Source of the DNA: Actinophytocola xanthii
GTDB lineage: Bacteria; Actinomycetota; Actinomycetes; Mycobacteriales; Pseudonocardiaceae
Direction of reading: 5' to 3'
Assembly: GCF_001921205.1 (NCBI RefSeq)
Contig: NZ_MSIE01000011.1
Coordinates: 1-64,000 of the forward strand
DNA length: 64,000 bases
The notes beneath the pieces were generated by a model, which had not been told where the DNA came from, made no database searches, and saw only the letters and a list, made by a program, of their open reading frames with translations. Each line of letters starts with the position of its first letter. The stretch's first letter is position 1. The translations under genes were made by a program, and so were the position numbers. Below, in pieces: positions 8,489 to 18,726 of the stretch.

Positions 8489-8612
8489 GGGTGACGGCCT
8501 GTACGTGATGTTGCAGCTGACGGAGTTCATGAGTGAGTACTCGTGGGTCCCGTACCTGACCTGGGGAACAGTGCTCGACGAGGGTGAGCCCGCGGACTCC
8601 GAGCTCGGTCAC
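8489..8612 (+). pseudogene. LLM-class oxidoreductase remnant, copy 2
   Basis: This is a short stretch closely matching 1660-1765, including LQLTEFMSEYSWVPYL and WGTVLDEGEPADSE on the + strand. It then ends and is followed by unrelated sequence. It follows copy 2 of the permease remnant in the same order and orientation as in copy 1, so the two remnants are duplicates of one rearranged junction. No functional product is expected. Confidence 0.65.
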
Positions 8613-8804
8613 CGCCAGACACGAAACAATGAACCGTCCTCTAGCGACTGATCCGGGTCCACCCCCTGACCCTGGTCACGGGCAGGACGCGCCGCGTTTC
8701 GGCGTTCGCGCTAAACTGTGTTCACACCGTTGCCGAACCTCATCGACCTCAGCCTTTGCAGCGCAGGGCCGTGACGGCCTCCCCCCAAGCACCTGAGGAC
8801 AATG

Positions 8805-9038
8805 ATGAGTAACGTGGCCACCCCGAACACCACCAGCGCCGACTTCGTCGTCGGCACCGAAGGCAACAAGCGTTGCGCGGCATGTCAGCACAGCTGGGCC
8901 GAGCACGACGGCATCTCGGCCCGCTTCTGTGCCGCGACCATCGTCAGCGGATCTGACCGCGGCTGCGTCTGTGCTCCCACCGCGAACACGGTCGATTCCG
9001 CTGTCGCCACTCAGGACGGCGGCACGGTATCGGACTGA
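8805..9038 (+). CDS. RGCVC family protein
   Basis: This small protein of about 77 residues has four Cys plus His in CAACQHSW-x-EHD and CAAT, and ends its core with DRGCVC, the signature of the actinobacterial RGCVC family (function unknown, probably metal-binding). GAGG at 8795-8798 is 6 nt from ATG 8805 but only 3 nt from ATG 8802, so 8805 is preferred. A TAAACT -10-like box lies upstream near 8713. The gene converges on the hibernation-factor-like gene, with a strong hairpin between them. Confidence 0.8.
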   Translation: MSNVATPNTTSADFVVGTEGNKRCAACQHSWAEHDGISARFCAATIVSGSDRGCVCAPTANTVDSAVATQDGGTVSD

Positions 9039-9050
9039 GGGCACGCGAGA

Positions 9051-9084
9051 ACCGCCGGCATCCCGCTTCCGGGTCGCCGGCGGT
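9051..9084. terminator. Bidirectional terminator hairpin
   Basis: ACCGCCGGC (9051-9059) pairs perfectly with GCCGGCGGT (9076-9084), with a further CCCG/CGGG pairing inside the loop. It lies between two convergent genes ending at 9038 and 9106, so it can serve both. There is no U-tract, as is usual in high-GC actinomycetes. Confidence 0.6.
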
Positions 9085-9105
9085 GTTCCGTCGCGCGTGG
9101 TCGAA

Positions 9106-9489
9106 TCAGCTTTGGTCGGCGGGGTACTGCGGCGGCCGACGGACATGGCCGTTGCGTGGTTCGGTCCGGGTCTTGGCGTCGTCGACCTGACGGATCAGGT
9201 CGTCACGAACCTCGTTGACGGCCGCCGCCAACTCCCGCGCTGTCGACGTGGCCACCAGGTGCATCCGCGGCGTTCGGCTGATCCAGCACTCCAGGGTGAC
9301 CTGCTGACCACTGCCGTGCCGTTCCTTGAGGCTGATCTCCAGATCGATCTGGGTGTCCCGGAACGACCGCAGCCTCGTCCCGAGCGCGGCCAGCCGCTGA
9401 ACGACCCAGTCTCGTTCGGAGGACAGGAAACCCGTGGCGAGGTGCAGCCTCTCGGCGATCACGTTCGACACCTCCGCGGTTTCGTTCAT
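9106..9489 (-). CDS. HPF/RaiA-like ribosome-associated protein (S30AE-type)
   Basis: The protein has 127 residues from ATG 9489. The region at residues 25-105, with LGTRLRSFRDTQIDLEISLK, then a beta-rich QVTLECWIS, then HLVATSTARELAAAVNEV and DDLIRQVDDAK, has the beta-alpha-beta-beta-beta-alpha layout of the S30AE domain of ribosome hibernation factors. The DLIRQVDDAK helix is also typical. It is a short form without the C-terminal dimerisation domain of long HPF. It starts 43 nt after the desaturase stop on the same strand and may be its operon partner. The SD is weak, so the start is uncertain. Confidence 0.6.
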   Translation of the reverse strand: MNETAEVSNVIAERLHLATGFLSSERDWVVQRLAALGTRLRSFRDTQIDLEISLKERHGSGQQVTLECWISRTPRMHLVATSTARELAAAVNEVRDDLIRQVDDAKTRTEPRNGHVRRPPQYPADQS

Positions 9490-9532
9490 GTGCGGCGACG
9501 GCCGCCCTTCTGGTCCGTGTTCGGTGTCGTCG

Positions 9533-10564
9533 TCAGCGATCGGCCCTCCGCAGCGGGCCGCCGACGGCGTGGAGATGTCCCAGCACGTACCCGTAGGTCC
9601 GCATCCAGCCACACTGCGAGTACTCAATGCCCTTGCCCGCACAGAAGGCGCGGACGATCGGTTGGGCGCGACGGAGGTTCGGCCGGGGCATGCTGGGGAA
9701 CAGATGGTGTTCGACCTGGTAGTTGAGCGCGCCGAGACTGAAGTCCACCCATCTGCCGCCGCGGACGTTGCGTGAGGTGAGCACCTGCCTGCGCAGGAAG
9801 TCGAGCGTCTGACCGTTGCTGACGGTGGGCATGCCCTTGTGCCCGGGAGCGAAGGCACATCCCATGTAGACACCCCAGAGGCACTGGTGCACCAGGATGA
9901 ACACCACCGCCGTGAGCGGCGAGAGTACGAGGAAGACCGCGGTGAGGTAGGCGGCGAAATGACCGACCAGCAGAACCGTCTCGATCCGACGCGCCCTGAG
10001 ATCCCTGCGCAGCAACGCTCTTACGCTGGAGACGTGCAGGCTGAACCCCTCGAGCAGCAGGAGCGGGAAGAACAGGTACGCCTGGTACTTGGCCATCCAG
10101 CGGAGCAGGCCTCGCCGCTGCGCGGCCTGCTCGGTGGTGAACGCGATCGCCGGGATGTGGATGTCGGGGTCGTCGTCCTCGTGGTTGGGGTTGGCGTGGT
10201 GGCGGGTGTGCTGTGACATCCATGCCGCGTAGCTGATACCGACCATGCCGCCGTGCCAGAAGCCGACGACGTCGTTCGCCCGCCCGCTGCGGAAGATCTG
10301 TTTGTGCCCGGCGTCGTGTCCGACGAACGACAGCTGGGCGAACATCACGGCGAAGAACAGTGCGACGAACAGTTGCCACCAGGAGTCGCCGAGCTGGACG
10401 AATGCCACCCAGCCACCCGCGAAGGCGAGAACGTTGAGGGGGATCCTCGCGGCGTAGTAGCCGTACCGGCGGCGAAGCAGCCCGGCTTTCCTGACGAGCT
10501 GGGACAGCTCGCCGTAGTCCCCACTGCCGGCTCGCGTCGCGGCGGTGGGCACGACAGACGTCAT
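9533..10564 (-). CDS. Membrane fatty-acid desaturase
   Basis: This protein of 343 residues belongs to the membrane di-iron acyl desaturases (delta-6/linoleoyl-type fold). The three histidine boxes are present: HDAGH (residues 83-87), HTRHH (119-123) and QVEHH (283-287, followed by LFPSMPRP). The QVEHH box is typical of front-end-like and bacterial acyl-lipid desaturases. Hydrophobic helices flank the boxes (about 42-80, and a pair near 190-230). ATG 10564 is taken as start because the preceding frame is low-complexity and the conserved protein begins there. It sits in a same-strand group with the 51-aa protein upstream and the hibernation-factor-like gene downstream. Confidence 0.9.
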   Translation of the reverse strand: MTSVVPTAATRAGSGDYGELSQLVRKAGLLRRRYGYYAARIPLNVLAFAGGWVAFVQLGDSWWQLFVALFFAVMFAQLSFVGHDAGHKQIFRSGRANDVVGFWHGGMVGISYAAWMSQHTRHHANPNHEDDDPDIHIPAIAFTTEQAAQRRGLLRWMAKYQAYLFFPLLLLEGFSLHVSSVRALLRRDLRARRIETVLLVGHFAAYLTAVFLVLSPLTAVVFILVHQCLWGVYMGCAFAPGHKGMPTVSNGQTLDFLRRQVLTSRNVRGGRWVDFSLGALNYQVEHHLFPSMPRPNLRRAQPIVRAFCAGKGIEYSQCGWMRTYGYVLGHLHAVGGPLRRADR

Positions 10565-10613
10565 GGTCGGTACCGCCTGCTGGCCAGGTCGGCGATCGGC
10601 CACCGGTCGGCGT

Positions 10614-10769
10614 TCAGCGGGTCGGCTCCGGAATGTGGTCGATGGCGTAGACGACCTGCACGGCGAGCTCATGGGCCGCCTCCTCACCCATCTTCGAGTT
10701 CTTCCGAAGGACATCTTCCACGAACGAGACTCGTCGCTGATAACGGGAGACAAAAGTGGTTTCGGGCAT
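10614..10769 (-). CDS. 51-residue conserved small protein (possibly DUF6307)
   Basis: ATG 10769 is preceded by AAGGAG with 7-nt spacing, an excellent ribosome-binding site. The product (FVSRYQRRVSFVEDVLRKNS, then EEAAHELAVQVVYAIDHIPE) is a compact helical protein with no signal peptide. It resembles the small actinobacterial DUF6307 family as I remember it; that name is unverified. It lies 49 bp upstream of the desaturase on the same strand, so co-expression is likely. Function unknown. Confidence 0.65.
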   Translation of the reverse strand: MPETTFVSRYQRRVSFVEDVLRKNSKMGEEAAHELAVQVVYAIDHIPEPTR

Positions 10770-10963
10770 GTGTTCTCCTTGCACCGACCGCGTTTCCCAT
10801 GTCAGAAAGTGACGTGAGAGGGTCGAAAAAACGCGGTTTTCGAGAAACCCAGGAACCGACACGTCCAATGAGGTGTCATCGCTTCCGGATGTCCTGATCC
10901 TACGCCTCGTCGACCACGGATGGGCTGAGAGTCACCTGTGAGTGTCAACCGCCGGGCCGGGTC

Positions 10964-12193
10964 CTACCGGGCCGCGCCGGCGCGGCGTTTGGTCCAGACG
11001 TCGTAGGCCACGGCTGCCAGCAGGACCAGGCCCTTGACCAGCATCACCCGTTCGCTCGGCGCGCCGATCAGGGACATGCCGTTGTTGATCACGCCCATGA
11101 TCAGGCCGCCGGTGATGGCGCCGACGACCTTGCCCACCCCGCCCTGCACCGCCGCGCCGCCGATGAAGGCCGCGGCGATCGCGTCCAGCTCGAACGCCGT
11201 GCCGGCCGTGGGGCCGGCCTGGTTGAGACGACCCGAGAAGATCACGCCGGCCAGCGCGGCCAGCACGCCCATGTTGACGAAGACCCAGAACGTCACCGGC
11301 TTCACGCGCACGCCGGACAGGGTCGCGGCCTGGAGGTTGCCGCCCACGGCGTAGATGTGGCGGCCGAAGACCGAGCGGCTCGCCAGCAGCGAGTAGCCGA
11401 TCACCAGCACCGCCAGCAGCACCAGGACCCAGGGCAGGTTCTTGAACCTCGCCAGCTGCACCACCACGAACAGCACGACCAGCGCCGCCAGCAGGATCTT
11501 GCCGGCGAACAGGGGCAGCGGGTCGACGTCCTGTCCGTAGCCCAGCCGCGCTCGGCGGTTGCGCCACTGGACGAACGCGAAGCCCGCCACGGCCAGGATG
11601 CCGACCAGCAGGCTGACGATGTCCGCGCCGCCCAGCGGGCCCAGGCCCACGTTGCCGAGATAGCCGCCGGTGAAGCCGTTGGCCAACCTGCGGATCTCGT
11701 CGGGGAAGGGGCCGATGCCCTGGTTTCCCAACACGGTCAGCGTGAGCGCGCGGAACACCAGCATCCCGCCCAGCGTGACGATGAACGCCGGAATTCCGAA
11801 GTACGCCACCCAGTAGCCCTGGGCGGCTCCGATCAACGCACCGGCGCCGAGCGTGGCGAGCACGGCGAGCCACCACGGGAGACCCAGCTGGACGGTCAGC
11901 ACCGCGCAGATCGCCCCGGTCAGCGCCACGACCGAGCCGACCGACAGGTCGATGTGGCCGCTGATGATCACCAGGATCATGCCGATCGCCAGGATCAGCA
12001 CGTAGGAGTTCTGCACGACGATGTTGGAGATGTTCCCCGGCTGGAGCAGCGCCCCGTCGGTGAGGATCGCGAACAGCACCACGATCAGCGCGAACGCCAC
12101 ATAGATGCCGCTCTGCCGCAGGTTGATGTGGAACCGGCGCGGCGCGCCCACCGTGGTGTCCACTGTAGAACGGGGAACGACGTCCAGACTCAT
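10964..12193 (-). CDS. gguB: Multiple-sugar ABC transporter permease (GguB/MmsB type)
   Basis: This inner-membrane permease has 409 residues and belongs to the ribose/xylose/arabinose (CUT2) class. It has about ten hydrophobic segments and the CUT2 signature [15 protein letters not shown] near residue 95, plus [16 protein letters not shown] and a VWTKRR C-terminus. The start is ATG 12193 with AGGAGG upstream; it overlaps the stop of the ATPase gene by ATGA. It works with the ATPase and ChvE-like binding protein upstream, and the ara genes in the same operon point to L-arabinose as substrate. Degraded copies of its 3' half lie at 1380-1654 and 8030-8488. Confidence 0.92.
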   Translation of the reverse strand: MSLDVVPRSTVDTTVGAPRRFHINLRQSGIYVAFALIVVLFAILTDGALLQPGNISNIVVQNSYVLILAIGMILVIISGHIDLSVGSVVALTGAICAVLTVQLGLPWWLAVLATLGAGALIGAAQGYWVAYFGIPAFIVTLGGMLVFRALTLTVLGNQGIGPFPDEIRRLANGFTGGYLGNVGLGPLGGADIVSLLVGILAVAGFAFVQWRNRRARLGYGQDVDPLPLFAGKILLAALVVLFVVVQLARFKNLPWVLVLLAVLVIGYSLLASRSVFGRHIYAVGGNLQAATLSGVRVKPVTFWVFVNMGVLAALAGVIFSGRLNQAGPTAGTAFELDAIAAAFIGGAAVQGGVGKVVGAITGGLIMGVINNGMSLIGAPSERVMLVKGLVLLAAVAYDVWTKRRAGAAR

Positions 12194-13725
12194 CGGCGGA
12201 CCTCCTGGGTCATCATCCGCATCAGGCGTTCCTGGGTCGCCTCCGCGCGGTCGAGCTCGCCGGTGACCCGACCGGCCGACAGGGCGTAGATCCGGTCGCA
12301 CAGGCCGAGCAGCTCGGGCAGCTCAGAGGAGATCACCAACACCGCCTTGCCCTGCGCGGCGAGACCGTTGACGATCCCGTAGATCTCGTACTTCGCACCG
12401 ACGTCCACGCCCCGGGTCGGCTCGTCGAGGATCAGCACGTCCGGCTCGGTGAACATCCACTTCGCCAGCACGACCTTCTGCTGGTTGCCCCCGGACAGCG
12501 TGTGCGTCGGCGCCTGCACGCCCGAGGTCTTGATCCGCAGGCGGTCGCGGAAACGCTGGGCCACCCGAACCTCCTCGTGCTGGTCCACCCACCCCCGCCG
12601 GGACAGCTTGCCGAGGCCGGCCGCCGACACGTTGCCGGTGACGTCGGCGACCAGGTTCAGCCCGTAGCGCTTGCGGTCCTCGCTGACGTAGGCGATGCCG
12701 TGCCGAATCGCGTCGCGGACCGACCGGACGTCGATCTCCCGGCCGTCCTTGAGGATGCGGCCGGAGATGTCGACCCCGTAGGACCGGCCGAACACGCTCA
12801 TCGCCAGCTCGGTACGCCCGGCACCCATCAGGCCGGCCAGGCCGACGATCTCCCCGCGACGCAGCGAGAGCGTCGCGCCGTCGACCACCACCCGGCCGGC
12901 GTGCGCGGGGCTGTGCACCGTCCAGTCCTCGATCCGCAGCACCTCCTCCCCCGGCGGAACAGGATCGCGGGGCGGGAAGCGGTGCTCGAGGTCCCGCCCG
13001 ACCATGCCGGCGATGATCCGTTCCTCGGTGACCTCGTCGGCGCGCACGTCGAGGGTCTCGACCGTGCGCCCGTCCCGCAGGATCGTCACCCGCTCGGCGA
13101 TCTCGGTGATCTCGTTGAGCTTGTGTGAGATCACCACGCAGGTGATTCCGTCGTCGCGCAGGCCGCGCAGCAGGTCGAGCAGGTGCGCGGAGTCGTCGTC
13201 GTTCAGCGCGGCGGTCGGCTCGTCCAGGATCAGCAGCTCGACCTCCTTGGACAGCGCCTTGGCGATCTCCACCAGCTGTTGCTTGCCGACGCCGAGGTCC
13301 CCGGCCGGCGTGGTCGGGTTCTCCCGCAGCCCCACCCGGCGCAGGTGCCGCTGCGCCGCGTGGTTCGTGCGGTTCCAGTCGATCCACCCCCGGTTGGCGC
13401 GCTCGTTGCCCAGGAACAGGTTCTCCGCGATCGACAGCTGCGGCACCAGCGCCAGCTCCTGGTGGATGATCACGATGCCCCTGGCCTCGGAGTCCCGGAT
13501 GCCGTGGAAGGCGCAGGGCTCGCCGGCGAAGACGACCTCCCCGGAGTACGACCCGTGCGGGTGCACCCCGGAGAGGATCTTCATCAGCGTCGACTTGCCG
13601 GCCCCGTTCTCGCCGCACACGCCGTGGATCTCGCCGCGCCGCACGGTCAGCTCCACGTCCCGCAGGGCGGTGACACCCGGGAAGGACTTCGTGATGCCGT
13701 GCACCGTGAGGATGTCGTCGGTCAC
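12190..13725 (-). CDS. gguA: Multiple-sugar ABC transporter ATP-binding protein (GguA/MmsA type)
   Basis: This is a 511-residue duplicated ATPase of the CUT2 family. The first half has Walker A GENGAGKS, a degenerate signature ([14 protein letters not shown]) and [11 protein letters not shown]. The second half has the usual divergent Walker A (GLMGAGRTE), signature [14 protein letters not shown] and [13 protein letters not shown]. The GTG start (13725) overlaps the binding-protein stop by GTGA, and its own stop overlaps the permease ATG, so the three are translationally coupled. It energises import of the sugar delivered by the ChvE-like lipoprotein. Confidence 0.92.
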   Translation of the reverse strand: MTDDILTVHGITKSFPGVTALRDVELTVRRGEIHGVCGENGAGKSTLMKILSGVHPHGSYSGEVVFAGEPCAFHGIRDSEARGIVIIHQELALVPQLSIAENLFLGNERANRGWIDWNRTNHAAQRHLRRVGLRENPTTPAGDLGVGKQQLVEIAKALSKEVELLILDEPTAALNDDDSAHLLDLLRGLRDDGITCVVISHKLNEITEIAERVTILRDGRTVETLDVRADEVTEERIIAGMVGRDLEHRFPPRDPVPPGEEVLRIEDWTVHSPAHAGRVVVDGATLSLRRGEIVGLAGLMGAGRTELAMSVFGRSYGVDISGRILKDGREIDVRSVRDAIRHGIAYVSEDRKRYGLNLVADVTGNVSAAGLGKLSRRGWVDQHEEVRVAQRFRDRLRIKTSGVQAPTHTLSGGNQQKVVLAKWMFTEPDVLILDEPTRGVDVGAKYEIYGIVNGLAAQGKAVLVISSELPELLGLCDRIYALSAGRVTGELDRAEATQERLMRMMTQEVRR

Positions 13726-14837
13726 CGGAGCTGGTCGGCGCTGTAGTACCCGGACTCGACCAGCACCTTCTGGTAGTTCGACTTGTCCACGATCACCGGC
13801 TCGAGGAGGTAGGCCGGGACGACCTTCTCCCCGTTCTCGTAGTCCTCGGTGTTGTTGACCTCCGGCTCCTCGCCCTTGAGCACGGCGTCGGCCATCCGCA
13901 CCGCCACGTCGGCGAGCTCGCGGGTGTCCTTGTGGATCGTCGAGTACTGCTCGCCGGCGATGATCGACTTCACCGACGCCACCTCGGCGTCCTGCCCGGT
14001 GACCACCGGGTAGGGCTGGCCCGCGGTGCCGTAGCCGCTGCTGCGCAGCGCTGAGAGGATGCCGATCGAGAGTCCGTCGTAGGGCGAGAGCACGCCGTCC
14101 ACCCGGGCGTTGCCGTAGGTCGAGGTGAGCAGGTCCTCCATTCGCCGCTGGGCGGTCGCGGGGTCCCACCGCAGGATGGCGATCGTGCGGAAGTCGGTCT
14201 GGCCGCTGCGCACCACCAGGTGGCCGGAGTCGATGTGCTCCTTGAGCACGGACATGGCGCCGTCGAAGAAGAACGTCGCGTTGTTGTCGTCCGGCGACCC
14301 GGCGAACAGCTCGATGTTGAACGGTCCCTTCGCGGTGCCGGGCGACCCGTCCGGCTTGAGCATGCCGAGGCCGGTCAGCAGCGAGGTCGCCTGCTGCACG
14401 CCGACGGTGAAGTTGTCGAACGAGGCGTAGTAGTCCACGTTGGGGCTCTTGCGGATCAGCCGGTCGTAGGCGATCACCGGGATGTCCGCGTCGGCGGCCT
14501 GCTGCAGCTGTGAGGTCAGCGCGGTGCCGTCGATCGAGGCGACGATCAGCACCCGCGCGCCCTTGGTGATCTGGTTCTCCAGCTGGTTCGCCTGGGTCGG
14601 GATGTCGTTCTCGGCGTACTGCAGGTCGACCTGGTAGCCCCGCTCCTCCAGCGCCCGCTTGATGTTGTCGCCGTCGTGGATCCAGCGCTCGGAGGAGCGG
14701 GTCGGCATGGTCACCCCGACCAGCGCCCCCTCCCCCGACTCCGACTGCTGGTCGGCGGTCTTCTCCGACGAACCGCAGCCGGCCAGCACCAGCGCGGTGG
14801 CGGCGGCGAGCGCCGCCGCTAACCGTGGAAACGCCAT
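13722..14837 (-). CDS. chvE: ChvE-like sugar ABC transporter substrate-binding lipoprotein
   Basis: The protein has 371 residues, with ATG 14837 behind GGAGGAA. A signal peptide with lipobox LVLAGC places the lipid-modified Cys at about residue 21. The mature protein is a periplasmic-binding-protein-1-like fold ([60 protein letters not shown]). The RSSERW and DRLI motifs match the ChvE/MmsE branch that binds L-arabinose, xylose or galactose. It begins 32 bp after the arabinose isomerase stop, so it belongs to the araBDA operon. Confidence 0.92.
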   Translation of the reverse strand: MAFPRLAAALAAATALVLAGCGSSEKTADQQSESGEGALVGVTMPTRSSERWIHDGDNIKRALEERGYQVDLQYAENDIPTQANQLENQITKGARVLIVASIDGTALTSQLQQAADADIPVIAYDRLIRKSPNVDYYASFDNFTVGVQQATSLLTGLGMLKPDGSPGTAKGPFNIELFAGSPDDNNATFFFDGAMSVLKEHIDSGHLVVRSGQTDFRTIAILRWDPATAQRRMEDLLTSTYGNARVDGVLSPYDGLSIGILSALRSSGYGTAGQPYPVVTGQDAEVASVKSIIAGEQYSTIHKDTRELADVAVRMADAVLKGEEPEVNNTEDYENGEKVVPAYLLEPVIVDKSNYQKVLVESGYYSADQLR

Positions 14838-14869
14838 TGTTCCTCCGTACCTCGTTGTGATCCTGGCCG

Positions 14870-16375
14870 TCAGAGCCCGCGGGCCAACCGGTGGTAGGCC
14901 TGGTTCCAGCGCAACCGGTCGGCGAAGCCGGCGGTGGTGGTGTTCTCGTCGATCAGCACCAGCTCGGTGCCGACCATCTGGGCGAAGTCGTGCAGCACGG
15001 CCGAGCCGACCGACTGGGTGAGCACCGTGTGGTGCGGACCGCCCGCGGTGAGCCAGCACTCGGCCGAGGTCCCCAGCGACGGCGCCGGCTCCCACACCGC
15101 CCGCGCGACCGGCAGGTTCGGCAGCGGCTCGTCCGGCGGCACGACCGTGATCTCGTTGGCGACCAGGCGGAACCGCTCGCCGAGGTCGGCGAGCCCGATC
15201 ACGACGGCCGGGCCGGGTGCCGCGTCGAACACCAGGCGCACCGGGTCCTCCCGGTCGCCGATGCTCAGCTGGTGGATCTCGCAGGAGGGCCGGTCCGCGG
15301 CGATCGTGGGGCAGACCTCGAGCATGTGCGCGCCGAGCACCTTCGGCGTGCCGGGTCCGAAGTGGTAGGTGTAGTCCTCCATGAACGAGGTTCCGCGCCC
15401 GGTTCCGGTGCCCATGGCCTTGACCGCGGCGAGCAGGGCGGAGGTCTTCCAGTCGCCCTCGCCGCCGAAGCCGTAGCCGTCGGCCATCAGCCGCTGCACG
15501 GCGAGCCCCGGCAGCTGGCGCAGGCCGCCGAGGTCCTGGAAGTTCGTGGTGAACGCGCCGAACCCGCCCTCGCGGAGGAACCGCCGCAGGCCGGCCTCGA
15601 TGCGCGCGGCGTAGCGCAGCGAATCGTGCCGCTCTCCCCCGCGCTCGAGCTCCGGGGCAAGGGCGTAGCTCTCGGCATAGTCGGCGACGAGCAGGTCGAC
15701 CTCGCCGTCGGGGACCGCGTCGACCAGCGCCACGAGGTCGTTGACGCCGTAGGTGTTCACCGAGACGCCGAACCGCAGCTCGGCCTCCACCTTGTCGCCC
15801 TCGGTCACGGCGACGTCGCGCATGTTGTCCCCGAACCGGGCCAGGCGCAGGTGCCGCAGGTGGTGGTGGCCGGCCGCGGCCCGCACCCACTCGTCGATCC
15901 GCCGGGCCACCTCCGGGTCGGAGGCGTGGCCGGCGACGGTCTTGCGGGTGACGCCGATGCGGGTCTGGATGTAGCCGAACTCCCGGTCCCCGTGCGCGGC
16001 CTGGTTCAGGTTCATGAAGTCCATGTCGATGGACTCCCAGGGCAGCGCCTCGTTGAGCTGAGTGTGCAGGTGCAGCAGCGGTTTGCGCAGCACGTCCAGT
16101 CCGGTGATCCACATCTTGGCCGGCGAGAACGTGTGCATCCACGCGATCACGCCCACGCAGGACGGGTCGGCGTTGGCGTCCCCGAGCACCTGGCGGATGG
16201 CCCCGGCGTCGGTGAGCACCGGGCGCCAGACGATCTCCGCGCTGATCCCGCCGGCGTCGGTGAGCATCCGCTGGATCTGCTCGGACTGGCGCGCGACCTG
16301 GTGCAGCGTCGACTCGCCGTAGAGGTGCTGGCTCCCGGTCAGGAACCAGACCTGCGGCTTGGCTGCAGACGACAC
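14870..16375 (-). CDS. araA: L-arabinose isomerase
   Basis: AraA converts L-arabinose to L-ribulose in the cytoplasm, using Mn2+. The protein has 501 residues, the normal size. The N-terminus [18 protein letters not shown] and the regions [51 protein letters not shown] and [19 protein letters not shown] are all characteristic, and the metal-binding Glu/His positions appear intact. The start is GTG 16375 with GGGAGG just upstream; the first ATG in the frame is much further in. It is third in the operon, after araB and araD. Confidence 0.97.
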   Translation of the reverse strand: MSSAAKPQVWFLTGSQHLYGESTLHQVARQSEQIQRMLTDAGGISAEIVWRPVLTDAGAIRQVLGDANADPSCVGVIAWMHTFSPAKMWITGLDVLRKPLLHLHTQLNEALPWESIDMDFMNLNQAAHGDREFGYIQTRIGVTRKTVAGHASDPEVARRIDEWVRAAAGHHHLRHLRLARFGDNMRDVAVTEGDKVEAELRFGVSVNTYGVNDLVALVDAVPDGEVDLLVADYAESYALAPELERGGERHDSLRYAARIEAGLRRFLREGGFGAFTTNFQDLGGLRQLPGLAVQRLMADGYGFGGEGDWKTSALLAAVKAMGTGTGRGTSFMEDYTYHFGPGTPKVLGAHMLEVCPTIAADRPSCEIHQLSIGDREDPVRLVFDAAPGPAVVIGLADLGERFRLVANEITVVPPDEPLPNLPVARAVWEPAPSLGTSAECWLTAGGPHHTVLTQSVGSAVLHDFAQMVGTELVLIDENTTTAGFADRLRWNQAYHRLARGL

Positions 16376-16394
16376 GTGGCCTCCCCTGTTGGGC

Positions 16395-17057
16395 TCACTG
16401 CCCGTAGACGTTCTGGTAGCGCGCGTAGAGGTGGTCGACGTGCTGCTTGTCGATCGTGTCCGGCGTGCCCAGCTGGTGTGCGAAGTGGACGGTGCGGGCC
16501 ACGTCCTCGAGCAGGACCGCCGCCTTCACCGCGGCCCGCGCGTCCGGCCCGACGGTGAACGGCCCGTGGTTGCGCATCAGCACGGCCGGGGACCTGCTGC
16601 CGCGCAGGGTCTCCACGATCCCCTGCCCGATCGAGTCGTCGCCGATCAGCGCGAACGGGCCCACCGGGATGTCCCCGCCGAACTCGTCGGCGATCATCGT
16701 GAGCACGCACGGGATCGGCTCGCCCCTGGCCGCCCACGCCGTGGCGTACGGCGAGTGGGTGTGCGCGACCCCACCCACCTCGGGCAGGTGCCGGTAGACG
16801 TAGGCGTGCGCAGCGGTGTCCGAGGAGGGCCGCAGGTCGCCCTCCACGAGGGCGCCGTGCAGGTCGCAGACGACGATCGACTCGGCGCTCAGCTCGTCGT
16901 AGGACACCCCGGACGGCTTGATCACCATCAGGTCCTCGCCGGGGACCCGGGCCGAGACGTTGCCCGCCGTCCAGCTGACCAGGCCGTAGCGGGTGAGCTC
17001 GCGGTGCAGCAGGGCCACCTCGTGGCGCAGCTCCTCGAGCGTGGGCACGCCGCTCAC
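16395..17057 (-). CDS. araD: L-ribulose-5-phosphate 4-epimerase
   Basis: AraD makes D-xylulose 5-phosphate, the last step before the pentose phosphate pathway. The protein has 220 residues and belongs to the class II aldolase/epimerase family. Visible features are [11 protein letters not shown] and [11 protein letters not shown] (phosphate-binding), the zinc ligands in [11 protein letters not shown] (HTH), and the C-terminal metal His in LMRNHGPF. The GTG start (17057) overlaps the araB stop by GTGA. The araA start follows 19 bp after its stop. Confidence 0.96.
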   Translation of the reverse strand: MSGVPTLEELRHEVALLHRELTRYGLVSWTAGNVSARVPGEDLMVIKPSGVSYDELSAESIVVCDLHGALVEGDLRPSSDTAAHAYVYRHLPEVGGVAHTHSPYATAWAARGEPIPCVLTMIADEFGGDIPVGPFALIGDDSIGQGIVETLRGSRSPAVLMRNHGPFTVGPDARAAVKAAVLLEDVARTVHFAHQLGTPDTIDKQHVDHLYARYQNVYGQ

Positions 17058-18718
17058 CGCGACGCCAGGGCCGTGCGGCGCAGCTGCCGGAGCCGGTGCA
17101 TCACGTCGTTGCCGCCGCGGCCGAAGTAGTCGTGCAGCTCGTGGTACTCCGCGAAGAGCCGTTCGTAGGCCTCCACGTTCGACCCGACCGGCAGGTAGGT
17201 CTCCCCGTCGTCGGCTCCCATGGCCTCGGCGGCGGCGCGGATGTCGGGGTAGTAGCCCGCGGCGACCGCCGCGTGCATCGCCGAGCCCAGCGCCGGCCCC
17301 TGCTCCGAGCCGATCGTGCGCAGCGGCAGGTTGGTCACGTCGGCGTAGATCCGCATCAGCAGCGGGTTGCGCACCAGGCCGCCGGCGACGACGAGCTCGT
17401 CGATCGGCACCCCGGCGTCGGTGAACGCGTCGATGATCATGCGGGTGCCGAACGCGGTGGCCTCCAGCAGCGCCCGGTAGACGTCCTCGGCGCGGGTGGC
17501 CAGGGTCTGGCCGAGCACCAGGCCGGACAGCTCGTGGTCCACCAGCACTGACCGGTTCCCGCTGTGCCAGTCCAGCGCCAGCAGGCCGTGGGCGCCCACG
17601 GGCTGCGCGGCGGCCAGCTCGGTGAGCAGCTCGTGCACGGAGATGCCGCGCTCGCGGGCCAGCTCGTGGTAGCTCGGTGGGACCTGGCGGTCCACGAACC
17701 AGCCGAAGATGTCGCCGACACCGCTCTGCCCGGCCTCATAGCCCCACAGCCCCGGCACGATCCCGCCGTCCACGACCCCGCACATGCCTGGCACCTCGTG
17801 CAGGTCGGTGCCGCTGACCACGTGGCAGGTGGAGGTTCCCATGATCGCGACCAGGCGACCGGGCTCCACGGCCCTGGCCGCCGGCGCGGTCACGTGGGCG
17901 TCGACGTTGCCCACGGCGACCGCGATGCCCGCGGTCAGCCCGGTCCAGTACGCGGCCAGCGCCGAGAGGTCGCCCGCGCGGTCGCCCAGCGCCCCGATCG
18001 GCTGGTTGAGCTTGTCCACGACGAACGTGCCGAACTCGGGGTTCAGCTCGCGCAGGAAGTCCGCCGACGGGTAGGCCCCGTCCTGCCGGATCCCCTTGTA
18101 TCCGGCGGTGCAGGCGTTGCGCACGTACCTGCCGGTGAGCTGCCAGACGATCCAGTCGGCCGCCTCGACCCAGTGGGCCATGGCCGCGTAGACGTCCGGA
18201 GCCTCCTCCAGGACCTCCAGGCCCTTGGCGAACTCCCACTCCGAGGAGATCAGGCCGCCGTAGCGGGGCAGCCACTTCTCCGCGCGCCGGGCGGCCAGCT
18301 CGTTGATCCGGTCGGCCTGCGGCTGGGCGGCGTGGTGCTTCCACAGCTTCACGTAGGCATGCGGGTTGCCGGCGAACTCGTCGAGCTCGCAGAGCGGTGT
18401 CCCGTCGGCGGTCGTCGGCACCATCGTGCAGGCGGTGAAGTCGGTTCCGATGCCGATCACGTCGGCCGGGTCGACCCCGGCCTCGCGGACGGCGGCCGGC
18501 ACCGCGGTCCGCAGCACGTCGATGTAGTCCCGAGGCACCTGCAGTGCCCAGTCCGGCGGCAACGGGGCGCCGGTCGCCGGGAGGGTCTCGTCCACCACGC
18601 CGTGGGCGTACTCGTGGACGGCGGTCCCCAGCTCGGCCCCGTCGCGCACGCGCACGACGAGCGCGCGACCGGACAGCGTGCCGAAGTCGACACCGACCAC
18701 AACCGGCTCGTTCACCAT
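17054..18718 (-). CDS. araB: L-ribulokinase
   Basis: AraB is a FGGY-family kinase that phosphorylates L-ribulose; the protein has 554 residues. The N-terminal phosphate-binding motif VVGVDFGTLSGRALV, the central IGTDFTACTMVP, and LLALDWHSGNRSVLVDHELSG and GGLVRNPLLMRIYADVTNLP are typical of AraB. ATG 18718 is preferred over the upstream ATG 18742. A -10-like TAACAC ends only 8 nt before ATG 18718 and there is no SD, so the mRNA is probably leaderless. This is the first gene of the araB-araD-araA-chvE-gguA-gguB operon. Confidence 0.96.
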   Translation of the reverse strand: MVNEPVVVGVDFGTLSGRALVVRVRDGAELGTAVHEYAHGVVDETLPATGAPLPPDWALQVPRDYIDVLRTAVPAAVREAGVDPADVIGIGTDFTACTMVPTTADGTPLCELDEFAGNPHAYVKLWKHHAAQPQADRINELAARRAEKWLPRYGGLISSEWEFAKGLEVLEEAPDVYAAMAHWVEAADWIVWQLTGRYVRNACTAGYKGIRQDGAYPSADFLRELNPEFGTFVVDKLNQPIGALGDRAGDLSALAAYWTGLTAGIAVAVGNVDAHVTAPAARAVEPGRLVAIMGTSTCHVVSGTDLHEVPGMCGVVDGGIVPGLWGYEAGQSGVGDIFGWFVDRQVPPSYHELARERGISVHELLTELAAAQPVGAHGLLALDWHSGNRSVLVDHELSGLVLGQTLATRAEDVYRALLEATAFGTRMIIDAFTDAGVPIDELVVAGGLVRNPLLMRIYADVTNLPLRTIGSEQGPALGSAMHAAVAAGYYPDIRAAAEAMGADDGETYLPVGSNVEAYERLFAEYHELHDYFGRGGNDVMHRLRQLRRTALASR

Positions 18719-18726
18719 GGTTAGGA

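Noticed and set aside
13722-16142. Very long open frames antisense or in alternative frames to the ara and transport genes
   Set aside because: They follow third-codon-position GC bias, lack SD sites, have Arg/Gly/Pro-rich products and overlap well-supported genes.
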